NCBI GenBank assembly: GCA_900175165.2
Contig: FWWN02000451.1
Span: 209,667-273,666 of the forward strand
DNA length: 64,000 nucleotides
DNA from: Rhizomucor pusillus
Lineage: Eukaryota; Mucoromycota; Mucoromycetes; Mucorales; Lichtheimiaceae
Direction: 5' to 3'
Positions 37,936 through 48,366 of the stretch are shown here, one piece after another. The position numbers and the translations under genes are program-made. Position 1 is the stretch's first letter. The number at the start of each line of letters is the position of its first letter. The notes beneath the pieces were generated by a model that made no database searches, was not told where the DNA came from, and saw only the letters and a list, made by a program, of their open reading frames with translations.

Positions 37936-39184
37936 TATGTATGTAGTATTAATATGTAAAACAGCAGAAATAAAGAAGTGTTTATAAAAAATTGGAGAGT
38001 GTCAACACTTGAGCAGCAGCTTATATAGCTTGCCTCGTTAAGTTTGCAAGGAGAGACGTATATTGTGCAATGCAGAGATATTTGGTGACATCAAAAAAGC
38101 AAGGGGGCGTGAGCAAAGCTTGCTTTTGCTTTGCAGTCCATAATATGATAGATATGCTTCTCCTGGAAGTACACGATTGTCAGACACTCCCTCCTCTGTT
38201 TACCCCCTTCCTGTTCCAAGAAGAAACTGATAGGCAGACAGACAGACATACATACACAACGGAAACTGTATGTGCATGTCTTATTTCCTGGATATGCAAA
38301 CATTTAGTAAATCTGGACCCGCATTGGGGCTGCTTGTTGCAAGCAAGGCTTGTATATGGCCACCGCTATACAGCTTAATACCCAAAGCCTCCAATTTATG
38401 ATTAAATAGAGGAGATTTGAATAGGGAGTCCTTAATTCTAAAAGGATTAGGGTGCTATTAGGAAAGATGCACGTTCACTTTGCTACAGTGCACACTCCAG
38501 CGAGACCCCTAATCCTCGCGAGCCATCGGAAGTAGCTATAACGAAGGGATTACCAGTGCCCCTACTTGGATGCACGTAAGATCATACACCACATACATAG
38601 TTTACAATTTCTCGTGCATAGACTTCATTTGAGAAACTTTGAGCTGTTTACAATGGCATGCAAAAATTGGAGAAGATCAGCATTTGCAAATCTAATTTGA
38701 GAGTAAAATGCTCGCGATTTCAGTTTTGACAAGCAACATCTGGTATTGTTTCCCCTTTTGCGTTAGCACAAGCAAGAGATGGGAGCTTACCAGGAGTGGC
38801 CATGGTTGTTGTTTGCAAGGAAAAGTGCTCCGTTTCGTTTGCAGACCAAAAGATAGGGGAGGACAGAGTCTTTGCCGCCTAACACTTGAAAACACTGAAC
38901 ATATCCCGCGGCAAGCAGAACCCTTTACGTTTTTGTGGAAAATCCACTAGCCAGAAGCAAAGACACGCATGAGCTTCCCGCATCACAATACGCCATCAAA
39001 CATTTCTGCATTGACGCCAATTGTCGATCTCTAACTGGTCGGAGAAAAAGGCAAACATCAATCGATCAATACAATATATTACAACAGCAAGTGACAAGAA
39101 AACAATAAGAGGAAAAGCAGCGAGGGGCATTCTAGTAGGACGAGCCGAGACGCACTAAGCAGAAGCAAACAACAAAATGGATCG
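37936..39184. other. Intergenic region, no convincing gene
   Basis: A TATA-like TATAAA-rich leader precedes the GPI-protein gene (about 37975-38030 on the minus strand). A short inverted repeat (38443-38453 against 38505-38516) is listed in the findings. Short open frames near 38700-38950 occur on both strands but lack any family signal. Confidence 0.5.
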
Positions 39185-39583
39185 TTAGAAAGCAGTTTGC
39201 AATATTTCTTTCCTTTGATACTTGCGGTAAAAATTGAAAGAGACTGCAAGCACCAGCAATATGCATAAAACCGTGGGTCCAACGCGATCGTCGTAAGGTG
39301 CAGCTTCACGCTTGCGTATCTTGGACGCACGCCAGTGAAAGGTATACAGTGCATACAGCATAACGAACATTGCCGTTAGAGTGAAAAGACTGGCCGAGAT
39401 TCGGCTAATTCGATCGCCAAAGTTAAGGAGCCCTAACGCAAGACCGCCGAGAACGACAGTGAAGTTGAGCCAGGATAGGAATGTACGTTCGTTTGCGAAA
39501 AAGACTTTCGGCTCCACTCTCACTGGCAAAGCAATGCGCTTGCCACTCGCCGGTTCGAGCACATTCGTTGAGCTGCTTGACAT
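39185..39583 (-). CDS. VTC1: Vacuolar transporter chaperone subunit Vtc1
   Basis: This is a single exon of 132 residues, close to the 129 of budding yeast Vtc1. The DUF202 domain begins with the conserved segment [19 protein letters not shown] (about residues 22-41) and has three membrane spans ([46 protein letters not shown]). The arginine in the first span region and the Asp/Arg pair in the loop (YDDRVGP) fit the family. Vtc1 is the membrane core of the VTC polyphosphate polymerase, which makes polyphosphate from ATP and moves it into the vacuole. The short basic C-terminal tail is cytosolic in the family. Confidence 0.95.
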   Translation of the reverse strand: MSSSSTNVLEPASGKRIALPVRVEPKVFFANERTFLSWLNFTVVLGGLALGLLNFGDRISRISASLFTLTAMFVMLYALYTFHWRASKIRKREAAPYDDRVGPTVLCILLVLAVSFNFYRKYQRKEILQTAF

Positions 39584-39864
39584 TGCAAGTCGAAGAAAAA
39601 AGCAACGAAAACCGGAGTCTTCTAACCAAATTCGGACACTGCTTTTGGGAAATCATGCAAATGATGGCCAATGGGTAAAAACCGGTAAAAAAGCTTCTTA
39701 TCCCTCTTGAGCATGAATTATCTTCGAATGATTAGTGGCTACACTAGTCCAAATAAATATATTATGTTACTGGATGACAAGATGTAAAGTGATGGAATAT
39801 TTCTTCTCGTGATCTCTCGCCTGTTGCAGCAAATATCCGAGAACCAAGGATGGTATCGTAAATA

Positions 39865-40442
39865 TTACCAGCATAAATACACCTGAAAGAACCCTTGTTG
39901 TGTGTGATCCATACTTAGTATTGCATGGAAGGTGTACGGGGCAACAATGTCATTTGCATAATGGCAAGCAATAAGAAATATATCACCCAGTAGTGTCCAT
40001 TTGTCCTTCGGTGTCTGTAGTGCGCACAGTACGCAAAAGACAGAGTCTATGTAGAATGTAAGGGTTGGATGCTTGCCCCAGAGCCCGGTGCCTCCGACAA
40101 CGACTTTGCTGGATGGATCAAGTAGGAGATCAGAGTTGTGCACAGACCAGTCGACGATAAAGTGGGAGAAAGATGCGACGAAACCAGGGATAGACGATCC
40201 AGTACCGAAAGCATAGAGTGCTGAAATCACCAATGAACTGAGGAGACTGTGGCTGTAGCTACAATGGATATCGACACCTAGAATGCCTGCATTATCGCTT
40301 TTGGAGAATTTCTCAACACCGAACAGAGGAAGTACACCAAAGGTAAGGTCCAGGGCAGTCACGCCAAAGTCAGAACGTACGGAGAAATCCTTGGATACCG
40401 ATCGTGATATATGGTGATTGGAGTGAAGTGACCAGCAAACAT
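39865..40442 (-). pseudogene. Small multi-span membrane protein (DUF457/YdjM hydrolase-like), frameshifted
   Basis: From the ATG at 40442 the frame begins MFAGHFTPITIYHDRYPRIS and runs to a stop after ~27 codons. A second frame continues without a gap from about 40366 as VTALDLTFGVLPLFGVE, then YSHSLLSSLVISALYAFG, HFIVDWSVHNSDLL and GTGLWGKHPTLTFYIDSV. The order is N-terminal His, His in YSHS, and HxxxD (HFIVDW). It resembles membrane-bound metal-dependent hydrolase-like proteins, a distant match. One missing base near 40366 explains the break. No GT-AG intron removes it without losing the conserved segment. Because the rest of the ~190-residue frame is intact, this is either a recent null mutation or an assembly/sequencing error. 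It is followed at once by the transposon island. Confidence 0.5.
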
Positions 40443-40675
40443 TGTAGACGCTGCGAGTGAACAAGATTGCAAGGCATATTTACAAAGTCCATGATCTCTA
40501 TATATACCCAACAGGGTCTTGTTTTGCTGACTAATGCTATTGGTCCCTCAGAGACATTATGCAATTCCTTCGACGTGTCATTTCCTTTAATGTAAGCTTT
40601 TGCGTGACAATACTTTTCTTTTGAAAGCCAAGGATAGCGCAATACGTGCAGTAGCCATGAAGATCAGAGCTCTGT

Positions 40676-42212
40676 CACAACTTCAGCCGAGACTATTTTT
40701 TGCGCATACCCAGAGAAATCATTAGCGCTTATTCAAATTAATGTTTTGCATATTACCAAAAAAGCATTTTTTCATGAAGATGGCAATGGGAATATATATG
40801 ATGAAGACGGAAAAGATATTACAATGCTGGAAATGGAAGTCGACGATGAGATGTATCCAATCGAGAATATCACTGATTACAGCCAATATCATGACCTGAA
40901 ACCACCTGAAAAGATGAACATCATAAAAAAAAAGGAGGATGTGCAAGACAAAGCTTTTGTCAACAGCAATGATGAATCGCAAAAGAATGGGCGCGGTTCA
41001 TACAAGCACTATAAGGATACGGAAAAGAAACAGCTTTTTCTTTCTTGTGTACGAGAAAGGTATGACAGCCCGAGCTGCTGCGTTGCAACTCCACATCAAC
41101 CCTCGTACGACACAGAGTTGGGTTAAAAAGATCAAGACCCTCAAGATGAAATACAAAGGAGAAGTGGAAGTGATAGACCTCCAGGAAGGCCTGAAAAATT
41201 AGGTGCAGAGCATGAGAAGTTCCTGGTAGACTTGGTAGACGAAAATCCTTCCCTAGTTTTGGATCAAATGTTGAAACAACTGACGATCAATTTGCCGGGC
41301 TCGAGATAAAGAATCAGCCTGAAGAGAGCGCATTTTCGCTCAGTTGATAGAAATAGTCCCGAGAAAATTGAAGCACGATACCTGGGTGAATAGATGGATG
41401 GGCACTGATTTGGACTACACTAACAATTGTGTGTTTATAGACGAAGCCGCATTCCACTTCAATCTGAAGCGTTCCTTTGCATGGTCGAAGAAAGGAACAT
41501 CCGCAACGGTCAAAGTGCCAAAGAGAAGAGCAAAAACGACAACCATTCTCGGTGCGATATCTCCTTATGGTATTGTGAATATATCTGTCAGGCGACCGAG
41601 AGCAACTGCTCCTTCAAAAAAAAAAAAAGAAAAACGGCCGGCAGTAGCAAAACCGTGGCAACCAACAGCAGCAGCAAAGGCGCTACAGTTACAGGGCACT
41701 ACTTCAATTTTATTGCTAGCACCTTAGATGTAATGGATCAGCACGAAGAATTCACAAGCCATTACCTTGTCATGGATAATGCACCTATCCGCATGCACGC
41801 TGACATCGAAAAATACACCGACAAACGTGGATATCGTTGTGTTTATCTTCCTCTGTATTCGCCAGAGCTGAATCCTATCGAACAATTTTGGTCTGTGTGC
41901 AAGAGCAAATGGGAAGAGAAGAATTGTTAGAGGAGGAAACCTTGACCAGCAGAATCGGCCTTGCCTGTAATCAAATCCTCCTCAGTGATCTTAAAGGATT
42001 TTGTAGATATTCTGTTTCCAAGTTTGATGACTGTTTAAATAAGAGACCAATTTAATATGTAATAAAAAATCATTTGCACATTTCGCGTATTTTGTACTGC
42101 GTTAATCTTTTATAAACGCTTGCGAATATTTTTTTGGAGGTCTGCGTAACTTTAATTTGATGCTCCGCAATTTGTTTTTTTGGGTATGCGCAAAACATTT
42201 CCGGAAAAAGTG
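40676..42212 (+). mobile_element. Tc1-like DD34E DNA transposon with long imperfect inverted ends
   Basis: The ends carry matching inverted segments. TTTTGCGCATACCCA at 40698-40712 is exactly inverted at 42181-42195, and TCAAATTAATGTT (40733-40745) is near-inverted at 42148-42160 (TCAAATTAAAGTT), with a 20-nt spacer on both sides. The right end reads GGAAAAAGTG at 42203-42212, followed by TA, the usual Tc1/mariner target. The left end is diverged; CAC at 40676 is my best guess and is not flanked by TA. The transposase pseudogene lies between the ends. Related 10-nt termini occur in the adjacent MITE. Confidence 0.7.
40746..42055 (+). pseudogene. DD34E transposase (Tc1/IS630-like DDE_3), multiple frameshifts
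   Basis: The segments lie in order but in changing frames: an acidic N-terminus (40746-41050), a helix-turn-helix region (GMTARAAALQLHINPRTTQSW, split at 41060-41120), the first catalytic Asp region (FIDEAAFHFNLKRSFAWSKKG, split at 41440-41500), the second Asp (YLVMDNAPIRMH, about 41765-41800) and the Glu (YSPELNPIEQFW, about 41857-41892). Thirty-four residues separate the second Asp from the Glu. Frame changes occur near 41045, 41200, 41300, 41385, the A-run at 41617-41630, and about 41915. The A-run and a CAG/GCA-rich tract (41660-41690) look like slippage hot spots. The enzyme cannot be made from this copy. Confidence 0.85.
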
Positions 42213-42220
42213 TACAATTA

Positions 42221-42310
42221 CACTTTTTCCCAAAAGTAATGTCGCATTTTGTGAAATTTTATACACCAAAACGACAAATTGCAGCGACATTTCAATTTTG
42301 GGAAAAAGTG
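42221..42310. mobile_element. 90-bp MITE-like element with perfect 15-bp terminal inverted repeats
   Basis: CACTTTTTCCCAAAA at 42221-42235 is perfectly inverted at 42296-42310, and TA flanks both sides (42219-42220 and 42311-42312). The stem can extend inward through AATGTCGC (42238-42245, inverted at 42284-42291), leaving a loop of 38 nt. It has no coding capacity. Its first ten bases equal the terminus of the neighbouring DD34E element, from which it is separated by eight bases containing two TA sites. It was probably mobilised by a related transposase. Confidence 0.75.
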
Positions 42311-42449
42311 TATTACTAATGCGTACTTCCGATAGTTCCATTATACTGTAGACCATTTCATATAATTGTTTTTGACCAATAAACGCACGTTCTCAATGTC
42401 CCGAGCCAATGAGAATAATCTTAGGCATCTGAAATTTATTTCTGTGGTG

Positions 42450-44540
42450 CAATGTCGACTCCCCTGTCTGTCATTACCCTTTGAACCTTAGTTGACCGCG
42501 CTATCTCAAAGAACTTTTCGCGCCCCGCCCCCGGCTTCACCATTGTTAGCTGTGAACGCGCGTGTGTCCGTTGCTCCACGCTACTCGCGCACGACACCGG
42601 TCTGTGAGCCCCTGCGCAGACTCGTAGCTCTCGAGGCGCCAAGAATTCGACTCCATGGTGTCATTCTGCAGGAAACGATCCTCGATGGAAGGCCTGCTTG
42701 GACCGTCAAGCTAGATCGATTGCCCGATCAACCCTTTAATCTTCTGGGAGCTTGCCTTCGTTTTGAGGGACGACGCACTCCAGGTCGCCGTGCTCCCGCT
42801 GGAAACGTCTCTGTCGCGGCCGAGTCTGGTGAAGAAGATCCAGACCATATGGATGATGCGCTTCCTCTTCTCGGCGAGCCGCTTCCCGATCAGGAGGAAG
42901 AGATGGACCTCTGCTGGCAGGAAGGCGAGATTACTATCGACGTCCGTATCGCTAAGCCCAACGAGGCTTTCCAAGGTCGTGCGCAGCTGCATATCTCAGC
43001 AAAGGAATATGCGTCTCCTGCGATGTACTTTCTGCGATTCATTCCAGAAATACATATACAAGAAGTCGTGATTCCAGCATTCAATGAGCATGCAGTTTCT
43101 GTCATGGCAAACTTTGAACCTGTCACGTACTCTGAGTACTTGGTTTGGATAAGTTTGTTCATTTTGATGATGACAGTTCGAGTCGATAACTATAAGACCT
43201 ACTGGCATGAGGGTCCATTAGCAAGTCTACTGCGTATCGACTTCAGACAGTACATGACCAGACAAAGATTCGACTTAATCATGCAAATGCATATTTTTGC
43301 CGGTCTGATGCAGCTAGGTAATCTTTTTCTTATGTGAAGTGATTGTATGTTGTCAATCCAACTATGTTTCATTAGAAGCGAAGAGGAACCTTTCTATCAA
43401 TTGCGAGATTTCATCAAAATCTATAATGACAATTTTGCCGATGCTTTGACTCCAGGCAGATATCGTTGCTTTGATGAAAGTATGTGCCAATGGCTGGGGA
43501 AGAGAATGCCCGTCTTGAAAAAGGTGGCCCGTAAGCCTCATCCGGTCGACCAAGAGTATAAAACTCTAGCTGATGCGGCAACAAACTGCATCATTCGCGT
43601 TGATGCCATTGATGTCAATGGAGATACTGTGCCGCGAGAGTTTGACGATATTTTCAGCATGAAAACCGTTGTCTCGGTCGCCAAGCTTACAAAGCCTTGG
43701 TTTTATTCTGGCAGAACCAGTAATTGCAGATTCGTGGTTTGGATCACCAACGATGGGACGAGAACTGAAAGCATTAGGCTTGTATTCCATTATGCAAGTG
43801 AAAACAAGGAGATATTGGCCAAGAGGAATGCCGGGAACGATATCCTAAACAATCCGGGATCGACATTTGACAGCTTTGTTTGCAGCAAGTCTACCGTGGA
43901 CGATGTTTATGTAACAGCATTGTGCGATCGTCAGTCAAAGGTTGTAATAAGCAATTGCAGTGTTACGACGCATAGTGACCAAGAGATAAAATGATATCTG
44001 CCGAAAAGCGGTCTGAACACAATGAAATGACCAATTGTGTTCGATGAGAACGAAGCAAACAAAGGTAGATATAAACTGTAAAGGTAACGAGAGTCTATAC
44101 AAATAATAATCTTTCGTGTGTCACAGGTGCCGTCGTCATCGCAAACAATAGACGGGACAGTCTGACTTCGTTCCATGATGTAGTGCGGTCTTATAGATGG
44201 GAAGTCAGAGTTTTGGCATTCCTTCGGCTATTGCAGAAGCCAACGCATTTTCTGCATGCACTCTTTTCGCTCTTGACGGGCCTGACATCCTTCATGGGGA
44301 TTTGAGATATAGGTTGGGCATGACATTACTTTCGCATGCCCATGCCCTTCAGCAAGGCTAATAACCGGCGCCAGATATCAGAACAGATCCAAGAGTGGCC
44401 GAATTGATCACAAACGTGTCTCTTTGGGCCAAAACAAGATAGGCCATTATCGAAAGCATATCTGTCTTGAGCTTGGATGCCGCAAGAAATCTTCGCTCGG
44501 GTGGCTCCGACATGGTCTTTTGTCGAGAATATATGGACTA
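42450..44540 (+). pseudogene. piggyBac-type transposase relic (DDE_Tnp_1_7), several frameshifts
   Basis: The N-terminal part (42492-43337) is open and leads into the family's catalytic domain (VTYSEYLVWISLFILMMTVR, then FRQYMTRQRFDLIMQMHIF). The next frame (43347-43720) has FDESMCQWLGKRMP with the first catalytic Asp and LADAATNCIIRVDAI. A frame change near 43722 gives IADSWFGSPTMG with the second Asp. Another change gives IAEANAFSACTLFALDG and LRYRLGMTLLSHAHA (about 44230-44360). A Cys/His-rich remnant (GHYRKHICLELGCRKKS, about 44440-44490) may be the C-terminal zinc-binding part. Stops and shifts, including an insertion or short intron at 43320-43345, make it nonfunctional. I could not find TTAA-flanked terminal repeats by eye, and the 5' limit is uncertain. 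Confidence 0.8.
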
Positions 44541-45482
44541 GCGCTTACTAGATCAAGGCAAAAGGCCTTAGTATATAAAAAAGTACAAATTCTAAAGCGT
44601 CGTTTCTAAAAATGTCGTTTGTTTTCGTCGAGAAAAACCTTTGTTTGGGAAGAGTCTTTGCGCTTCATTAATGGAGCGCTCGAAAATTCCGCAAACTTGG
44701 CATCTTTCACCGGCTGCAACTCGAAGTGTATCCGTCCCCATGTGTAGAGATTATTTTTCTAGATACTACAGTGCAATTCTTTTATACTTTATAAGATGTT
44801 TTATTATCAGTAATATTGAGGGAGCTGCATGCATTTGAAGTCGATCCATTAATGGACCTGTTGTCAGAATAGTACCCATTAATCATTCAGGGAGGCATCT
44901 CAGATTGAGGAAACTAGAAGACGATGGTAGCTCAAAACAGCAGTCTTATATTTCGCACGAAATATCAGATTATGTACTGCATTCTGCTATCTGAGTGACG
45001 CATTCCCGAGGAAAAAAAAAAAAAGAAGGCAAACAGCAATGATGCTACCAAAGCGGTTCCAGATATGTAAATTCCAACCCGTTAAATTTTTTAAAAGAGC
45101 AATGTGAAGGATAAACAACCGCACAATGAAATATTTGTCAACGACGACCAAGCATAATAATACTCAATGTTGTTGGCATGCAAACAAGTGGTCCTCCTTT
45201 AGATTCAGATCGTGCATGAAAATGCAGATGCATCTAATCTATAGAAAAATATGTAATCCAGTTTGTATATTTTTGGAATCACTGCCACTGCCCTTTCTTT
45301 CTTGACAGCATCAAGTGTTTGCAGGTATAGATCTGGTCAATTTCGAGGAAAGGAACAAAGTATCCGAAGACCAGGTAAATAGAACGGCGGCAAGGCGGCA
45401 GATAAAGTGGAGGGTATCACAGGAAGTGACTCATATCGGCTTATCTGAATTTTGATCAATTTTTACCTATTTCTTCAAAAAA
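44541..45482. other. Intergenic stretch between the transposon island and TRP4
   Basis: Mostly AT-rich with an A14 run near 45014. No gene or family signal is seen. The last ~150 bases before 45483 are the expected promoter and leader of TRP4 (a TTTCTT/TTTTTACC-rich approach to the ATG). Confidence 0.5.
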
Positions 45483-46693
45483 ATGACAGTTCCTGTGACA
45501 GCACCGATGAAGGACATTTTAAAGACACTCGTTCACGATCCAGCCAAATTTACGCCAGAAGATGCCGGCCAAGCTATAAACGAGATCATGAAAGGGTCTG
45601 CAACCCACAGCCAAATATCAGCCTTCTTGGTCGCACTTCGATTGCAGCACAAAGACTCTGATCCTGCCATTGTTGCGGCATGCGCAAAGGCAATGCAGAA
45701 CCATGCTCGTCTTATTCCTTACGAACACTATGAACACTTGGTGGGCAACATTGTTGACATAGTCGGTACTGGCGGCGACGGCCACGATACGTACAATGTA
45801 TCTACGACAGCATCCATCGTGGCGGCCGGCGCTGGCGCGAAGGTAGCTAAGCATGGCAACAGAGCAGCATCGTCCAAGTCTGGGTCTGCAGATATCATGG
45901 AAGCCCACGGATGTCACATTAGCAAAGTAGAACCGGCCCAGGTTCCTCACATTTTGGAACAGACCAACTTTTGCTTCTTGTTTTCTCAGACGTATCATCC
46001 AGCCATGAAGCACGTTGCTGCTTTGCGAAAGGAGATTGGTGTGCCGACAGTGTTCAACTTGCTGGGTCCAATGAGCAATCCAGCAAAGCCTTCAAGAGTG
46101 GTTGTGGGCGTGCACTCGCCGCAGATCGGCAGTCTCATGGCAAATGCGCTGAAATTGACGGGAATTCAGGAAATTCTTGTTGTGTGCGGTGCTGAAAAAC
46201 TTGATGAGGTAAAAATACAAGCAAGATGATTGGAATTTTTATTCGTATCATTCTGTTTATACTGACGCGGCTTGCAATTGTAGATTAGTCCCGCAGGAGA
46301 GACTCATGTTTGTATCACCTAGCAAGACTTTGTGACTTTTGACCTTTTTGCTAACTGCTGGTTCTGTTCTAGTACTGGAGAGTGCAAGGTGGAGGCGAGA
46401 TACTGACTGGTACTTTACATCCTACTCGTGACTTTGGACTGCCTACACATCCACTGTCAGAAGTCAAGGGCGGCGACGGAGCGCACAATGCTGAAATCCT
46501 TAGAAAATTGCTGAACGACGAATTGCCCGAGAACGACTCCATACTGGATTTTGTACTACTGAACGCAGCAGCGCTGCTGGTGGTCGGCGGCATCGCTACC
46601 GATTTCAAGGATGGTATCGCGAAAGCCCGAGAATCTATACGCAGTGGTAGCGCCAACAGGGTCCTGGCGGCCTTCAGAGCCATGACACAATAA
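45483..46693 (+). CDS. TRP4: Anthranilate phosphoribosyltransferase
   Basis: The enzyme joins anthranilate and PRPP in the second committed step of tryptophan synthesis. Three exons (45483-46208, 46284-46307, 46373-46693) join in frame to 356 residues. The PRPP/Mg motif DIVGTGGDGHDTYNVST (about residues 87-104) is intact, as are KHGNRAASSKSGSADIMEA (anthranilate/Arg site) and the GVPTVFNLLGPMSNP loop. The second exon is only 24 nt and encodes ISPAGETH. It is required to keep the conserved E-ISPAGETHYWRVQ segment. A monofunctional enzyme, not fused to other trp domains, is usual for fungi. Confidence 0.96.
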
Positions 46694-46838
46694 CATTCTG
46701 TTTCTTGCACATAATGCTACACTGCACCTGTTCTTTCGTTCGTCTCCTCTCCATCCATTCCCGTTCCAAAGCACTGTGTAATGTAGATACATCGATAATG
46801 GGCGATACCCGGCATTAAAAGTCACAACGTTATGTACA

Positions 46839-48163
46839 TTACGGATCACAATGCTGTAAAAAATTACACAGTAATGCCGTGGTGTTTTCTCGCGCTGCGA
46901 GGATGTTCTGCTTTTGATCAGTCTCCAGGTAGCTGATCTCATCCTGCAATGAGTTGATAAAGTCGAGTATAGTGCTTCTAGGGGTTAGAGGCGGGCATGC
47001 AATGTTGCGGATATTGTCTTGAGAATGCAGCTGTCGAAGAAATTGAGCAACCAGCCGTTCATTTAGCCCATAAACATGGAGGGTATCTGTGCCGTTGTTC
47101 CGGACAACAACGATTCGCCGATCTGTTGCTAGTAGAATGCGCTATATCTTGCTGTTAGCAGAAGCTGAAATGATAGGAACGACCGAGCAAGCACGAACCT
47201 CATCCTCTGGCAAGATGTCAAGAAATGACAGATCAGGGTCAACCGCCTGCACTTTTGCATGAAAAGGATAGAATATTGGTAATGCGTCACTATTTTTACA
47301 AAAATAAAGAGTTGTCTTTGTAAACCTTCGGCATCATTTGACATTCTTGCTGTCCCGTTACCTTGATAATATACGGTCCACGGAATCCTCCCATGTCACG
47401 TTGTACATGTTTGTTGCATGCCATGCCTCCTCATACCTATCGACGTAGTGGCATGCCGCTCCCAGACCTCTTTGCATGCCTTCAACAGACACATCATTTA
47501 GCAAAGTAAACGCTGCGTAGAGAACGGTCGACTGTCCCGGAGGTACATCGTAGAGAGCATTGCGACATATTTCGCTTGGTAAAGGGTATAGATCATTTGA
47601 AGTCGGATGGATATGAACTTGTGCTAATGCGACACTTTTTTGGGCAGACTTAGAATTCAACTCTGAGAAAACACATTCCAAACCCTAGCGAGTCACCTAG
47701 ATTCATTTTCTGCCGTCAATTGTAAGCAGACCCTGGTATCATCTATGACACACGCTACGCAGGATGTGATTTGCACAGACGCTGCAGCAACCGAAGAGGA
47801 GGAGGTTTGTGTATCTTTGCTTGTCGATGGTGTAGGCTGTTGCGATATGAGCGGAACCAGCCCTGGTGGAGGGTCTAGTCGTACACGTTTTCGTTGTTTA
47901 AACATGGGATCGAGCGCAAACGCGTCTGCGAGTTCGTTTTGAAATATGCCCCTTGAATCCAACAAGACAGCTCGCTTCCTGCTAATCTAAAACGGGGGGA
48001 TCAGGATTGGGAGATCAGCTCTCCAAAATCCGTGCAACACGGACGTCCAACAAGCTCATACATTGCGCTTTGTGCGCCTTAGTTGACTGCGTGTTTCAAG
48101 CAGACGTGTGTTGAGGATCTCTAGAGCCTTCTGAAGGCTGTCTTCCTTGCTACTGCTGTTCAT
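46839..48163 (-). CDS. Unrecognised protein with N-terminal coiled coil
   Basis: I do not recognise the family. The ATG at 48163 opens a Leu/Arg/Glu helix (LQKALEILNTRLLETRSQLRR), then an intron of about 80 nt to the IS-RKRAVLLDSRGIF segment, a basic patch (QRKRVRLDPPPGLVPL), a Ser/Thr-rich linker, and a folded-looking domain (AQVHIHPTSNDLYPLPSEI; AAFTLLNDVSVEGMQRG; VDRYEEAWHATNMYNVTW). After two more introns it ends LLCNFLQHCDP at 46839. The junction near 47681-47730 needs an unusual donor (GTCTGC) or contains a lesion. The product would be ~360-390 residues. It is divergent from the mannose-1-phosphate guanylyltransferase gene, sharing ~200 bp of promoter. Coiled coil plus mixed domain would suit a complex subunit, but no function is claimed. 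Confidence 0.6.
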
Positions 48164-48366
48164 GGCGGGAAAAGTGGAGAAAACGTCAGGGTCCAACGGC
48201 GGTGGAACGAGGCCCCGCGGAAACAATTATGTTGAGCGAAGCTTTTCCAATGCCGCGAGCAGCTATTTAACCCGCCACTTTCACCTTGTCCCGTTTCCTC
48301 ATCATCTCGTTAACTTACCTTCCTTTTTATTGCTTCTCTTCATATTAATCTTCTTTATACTATACC

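Noticed and set aside
40722..40982. Minus-strand frame across the DD34E element's left part
   Set aside because: It is antisense to the acidic transposase N-terminus, with no independent signal.
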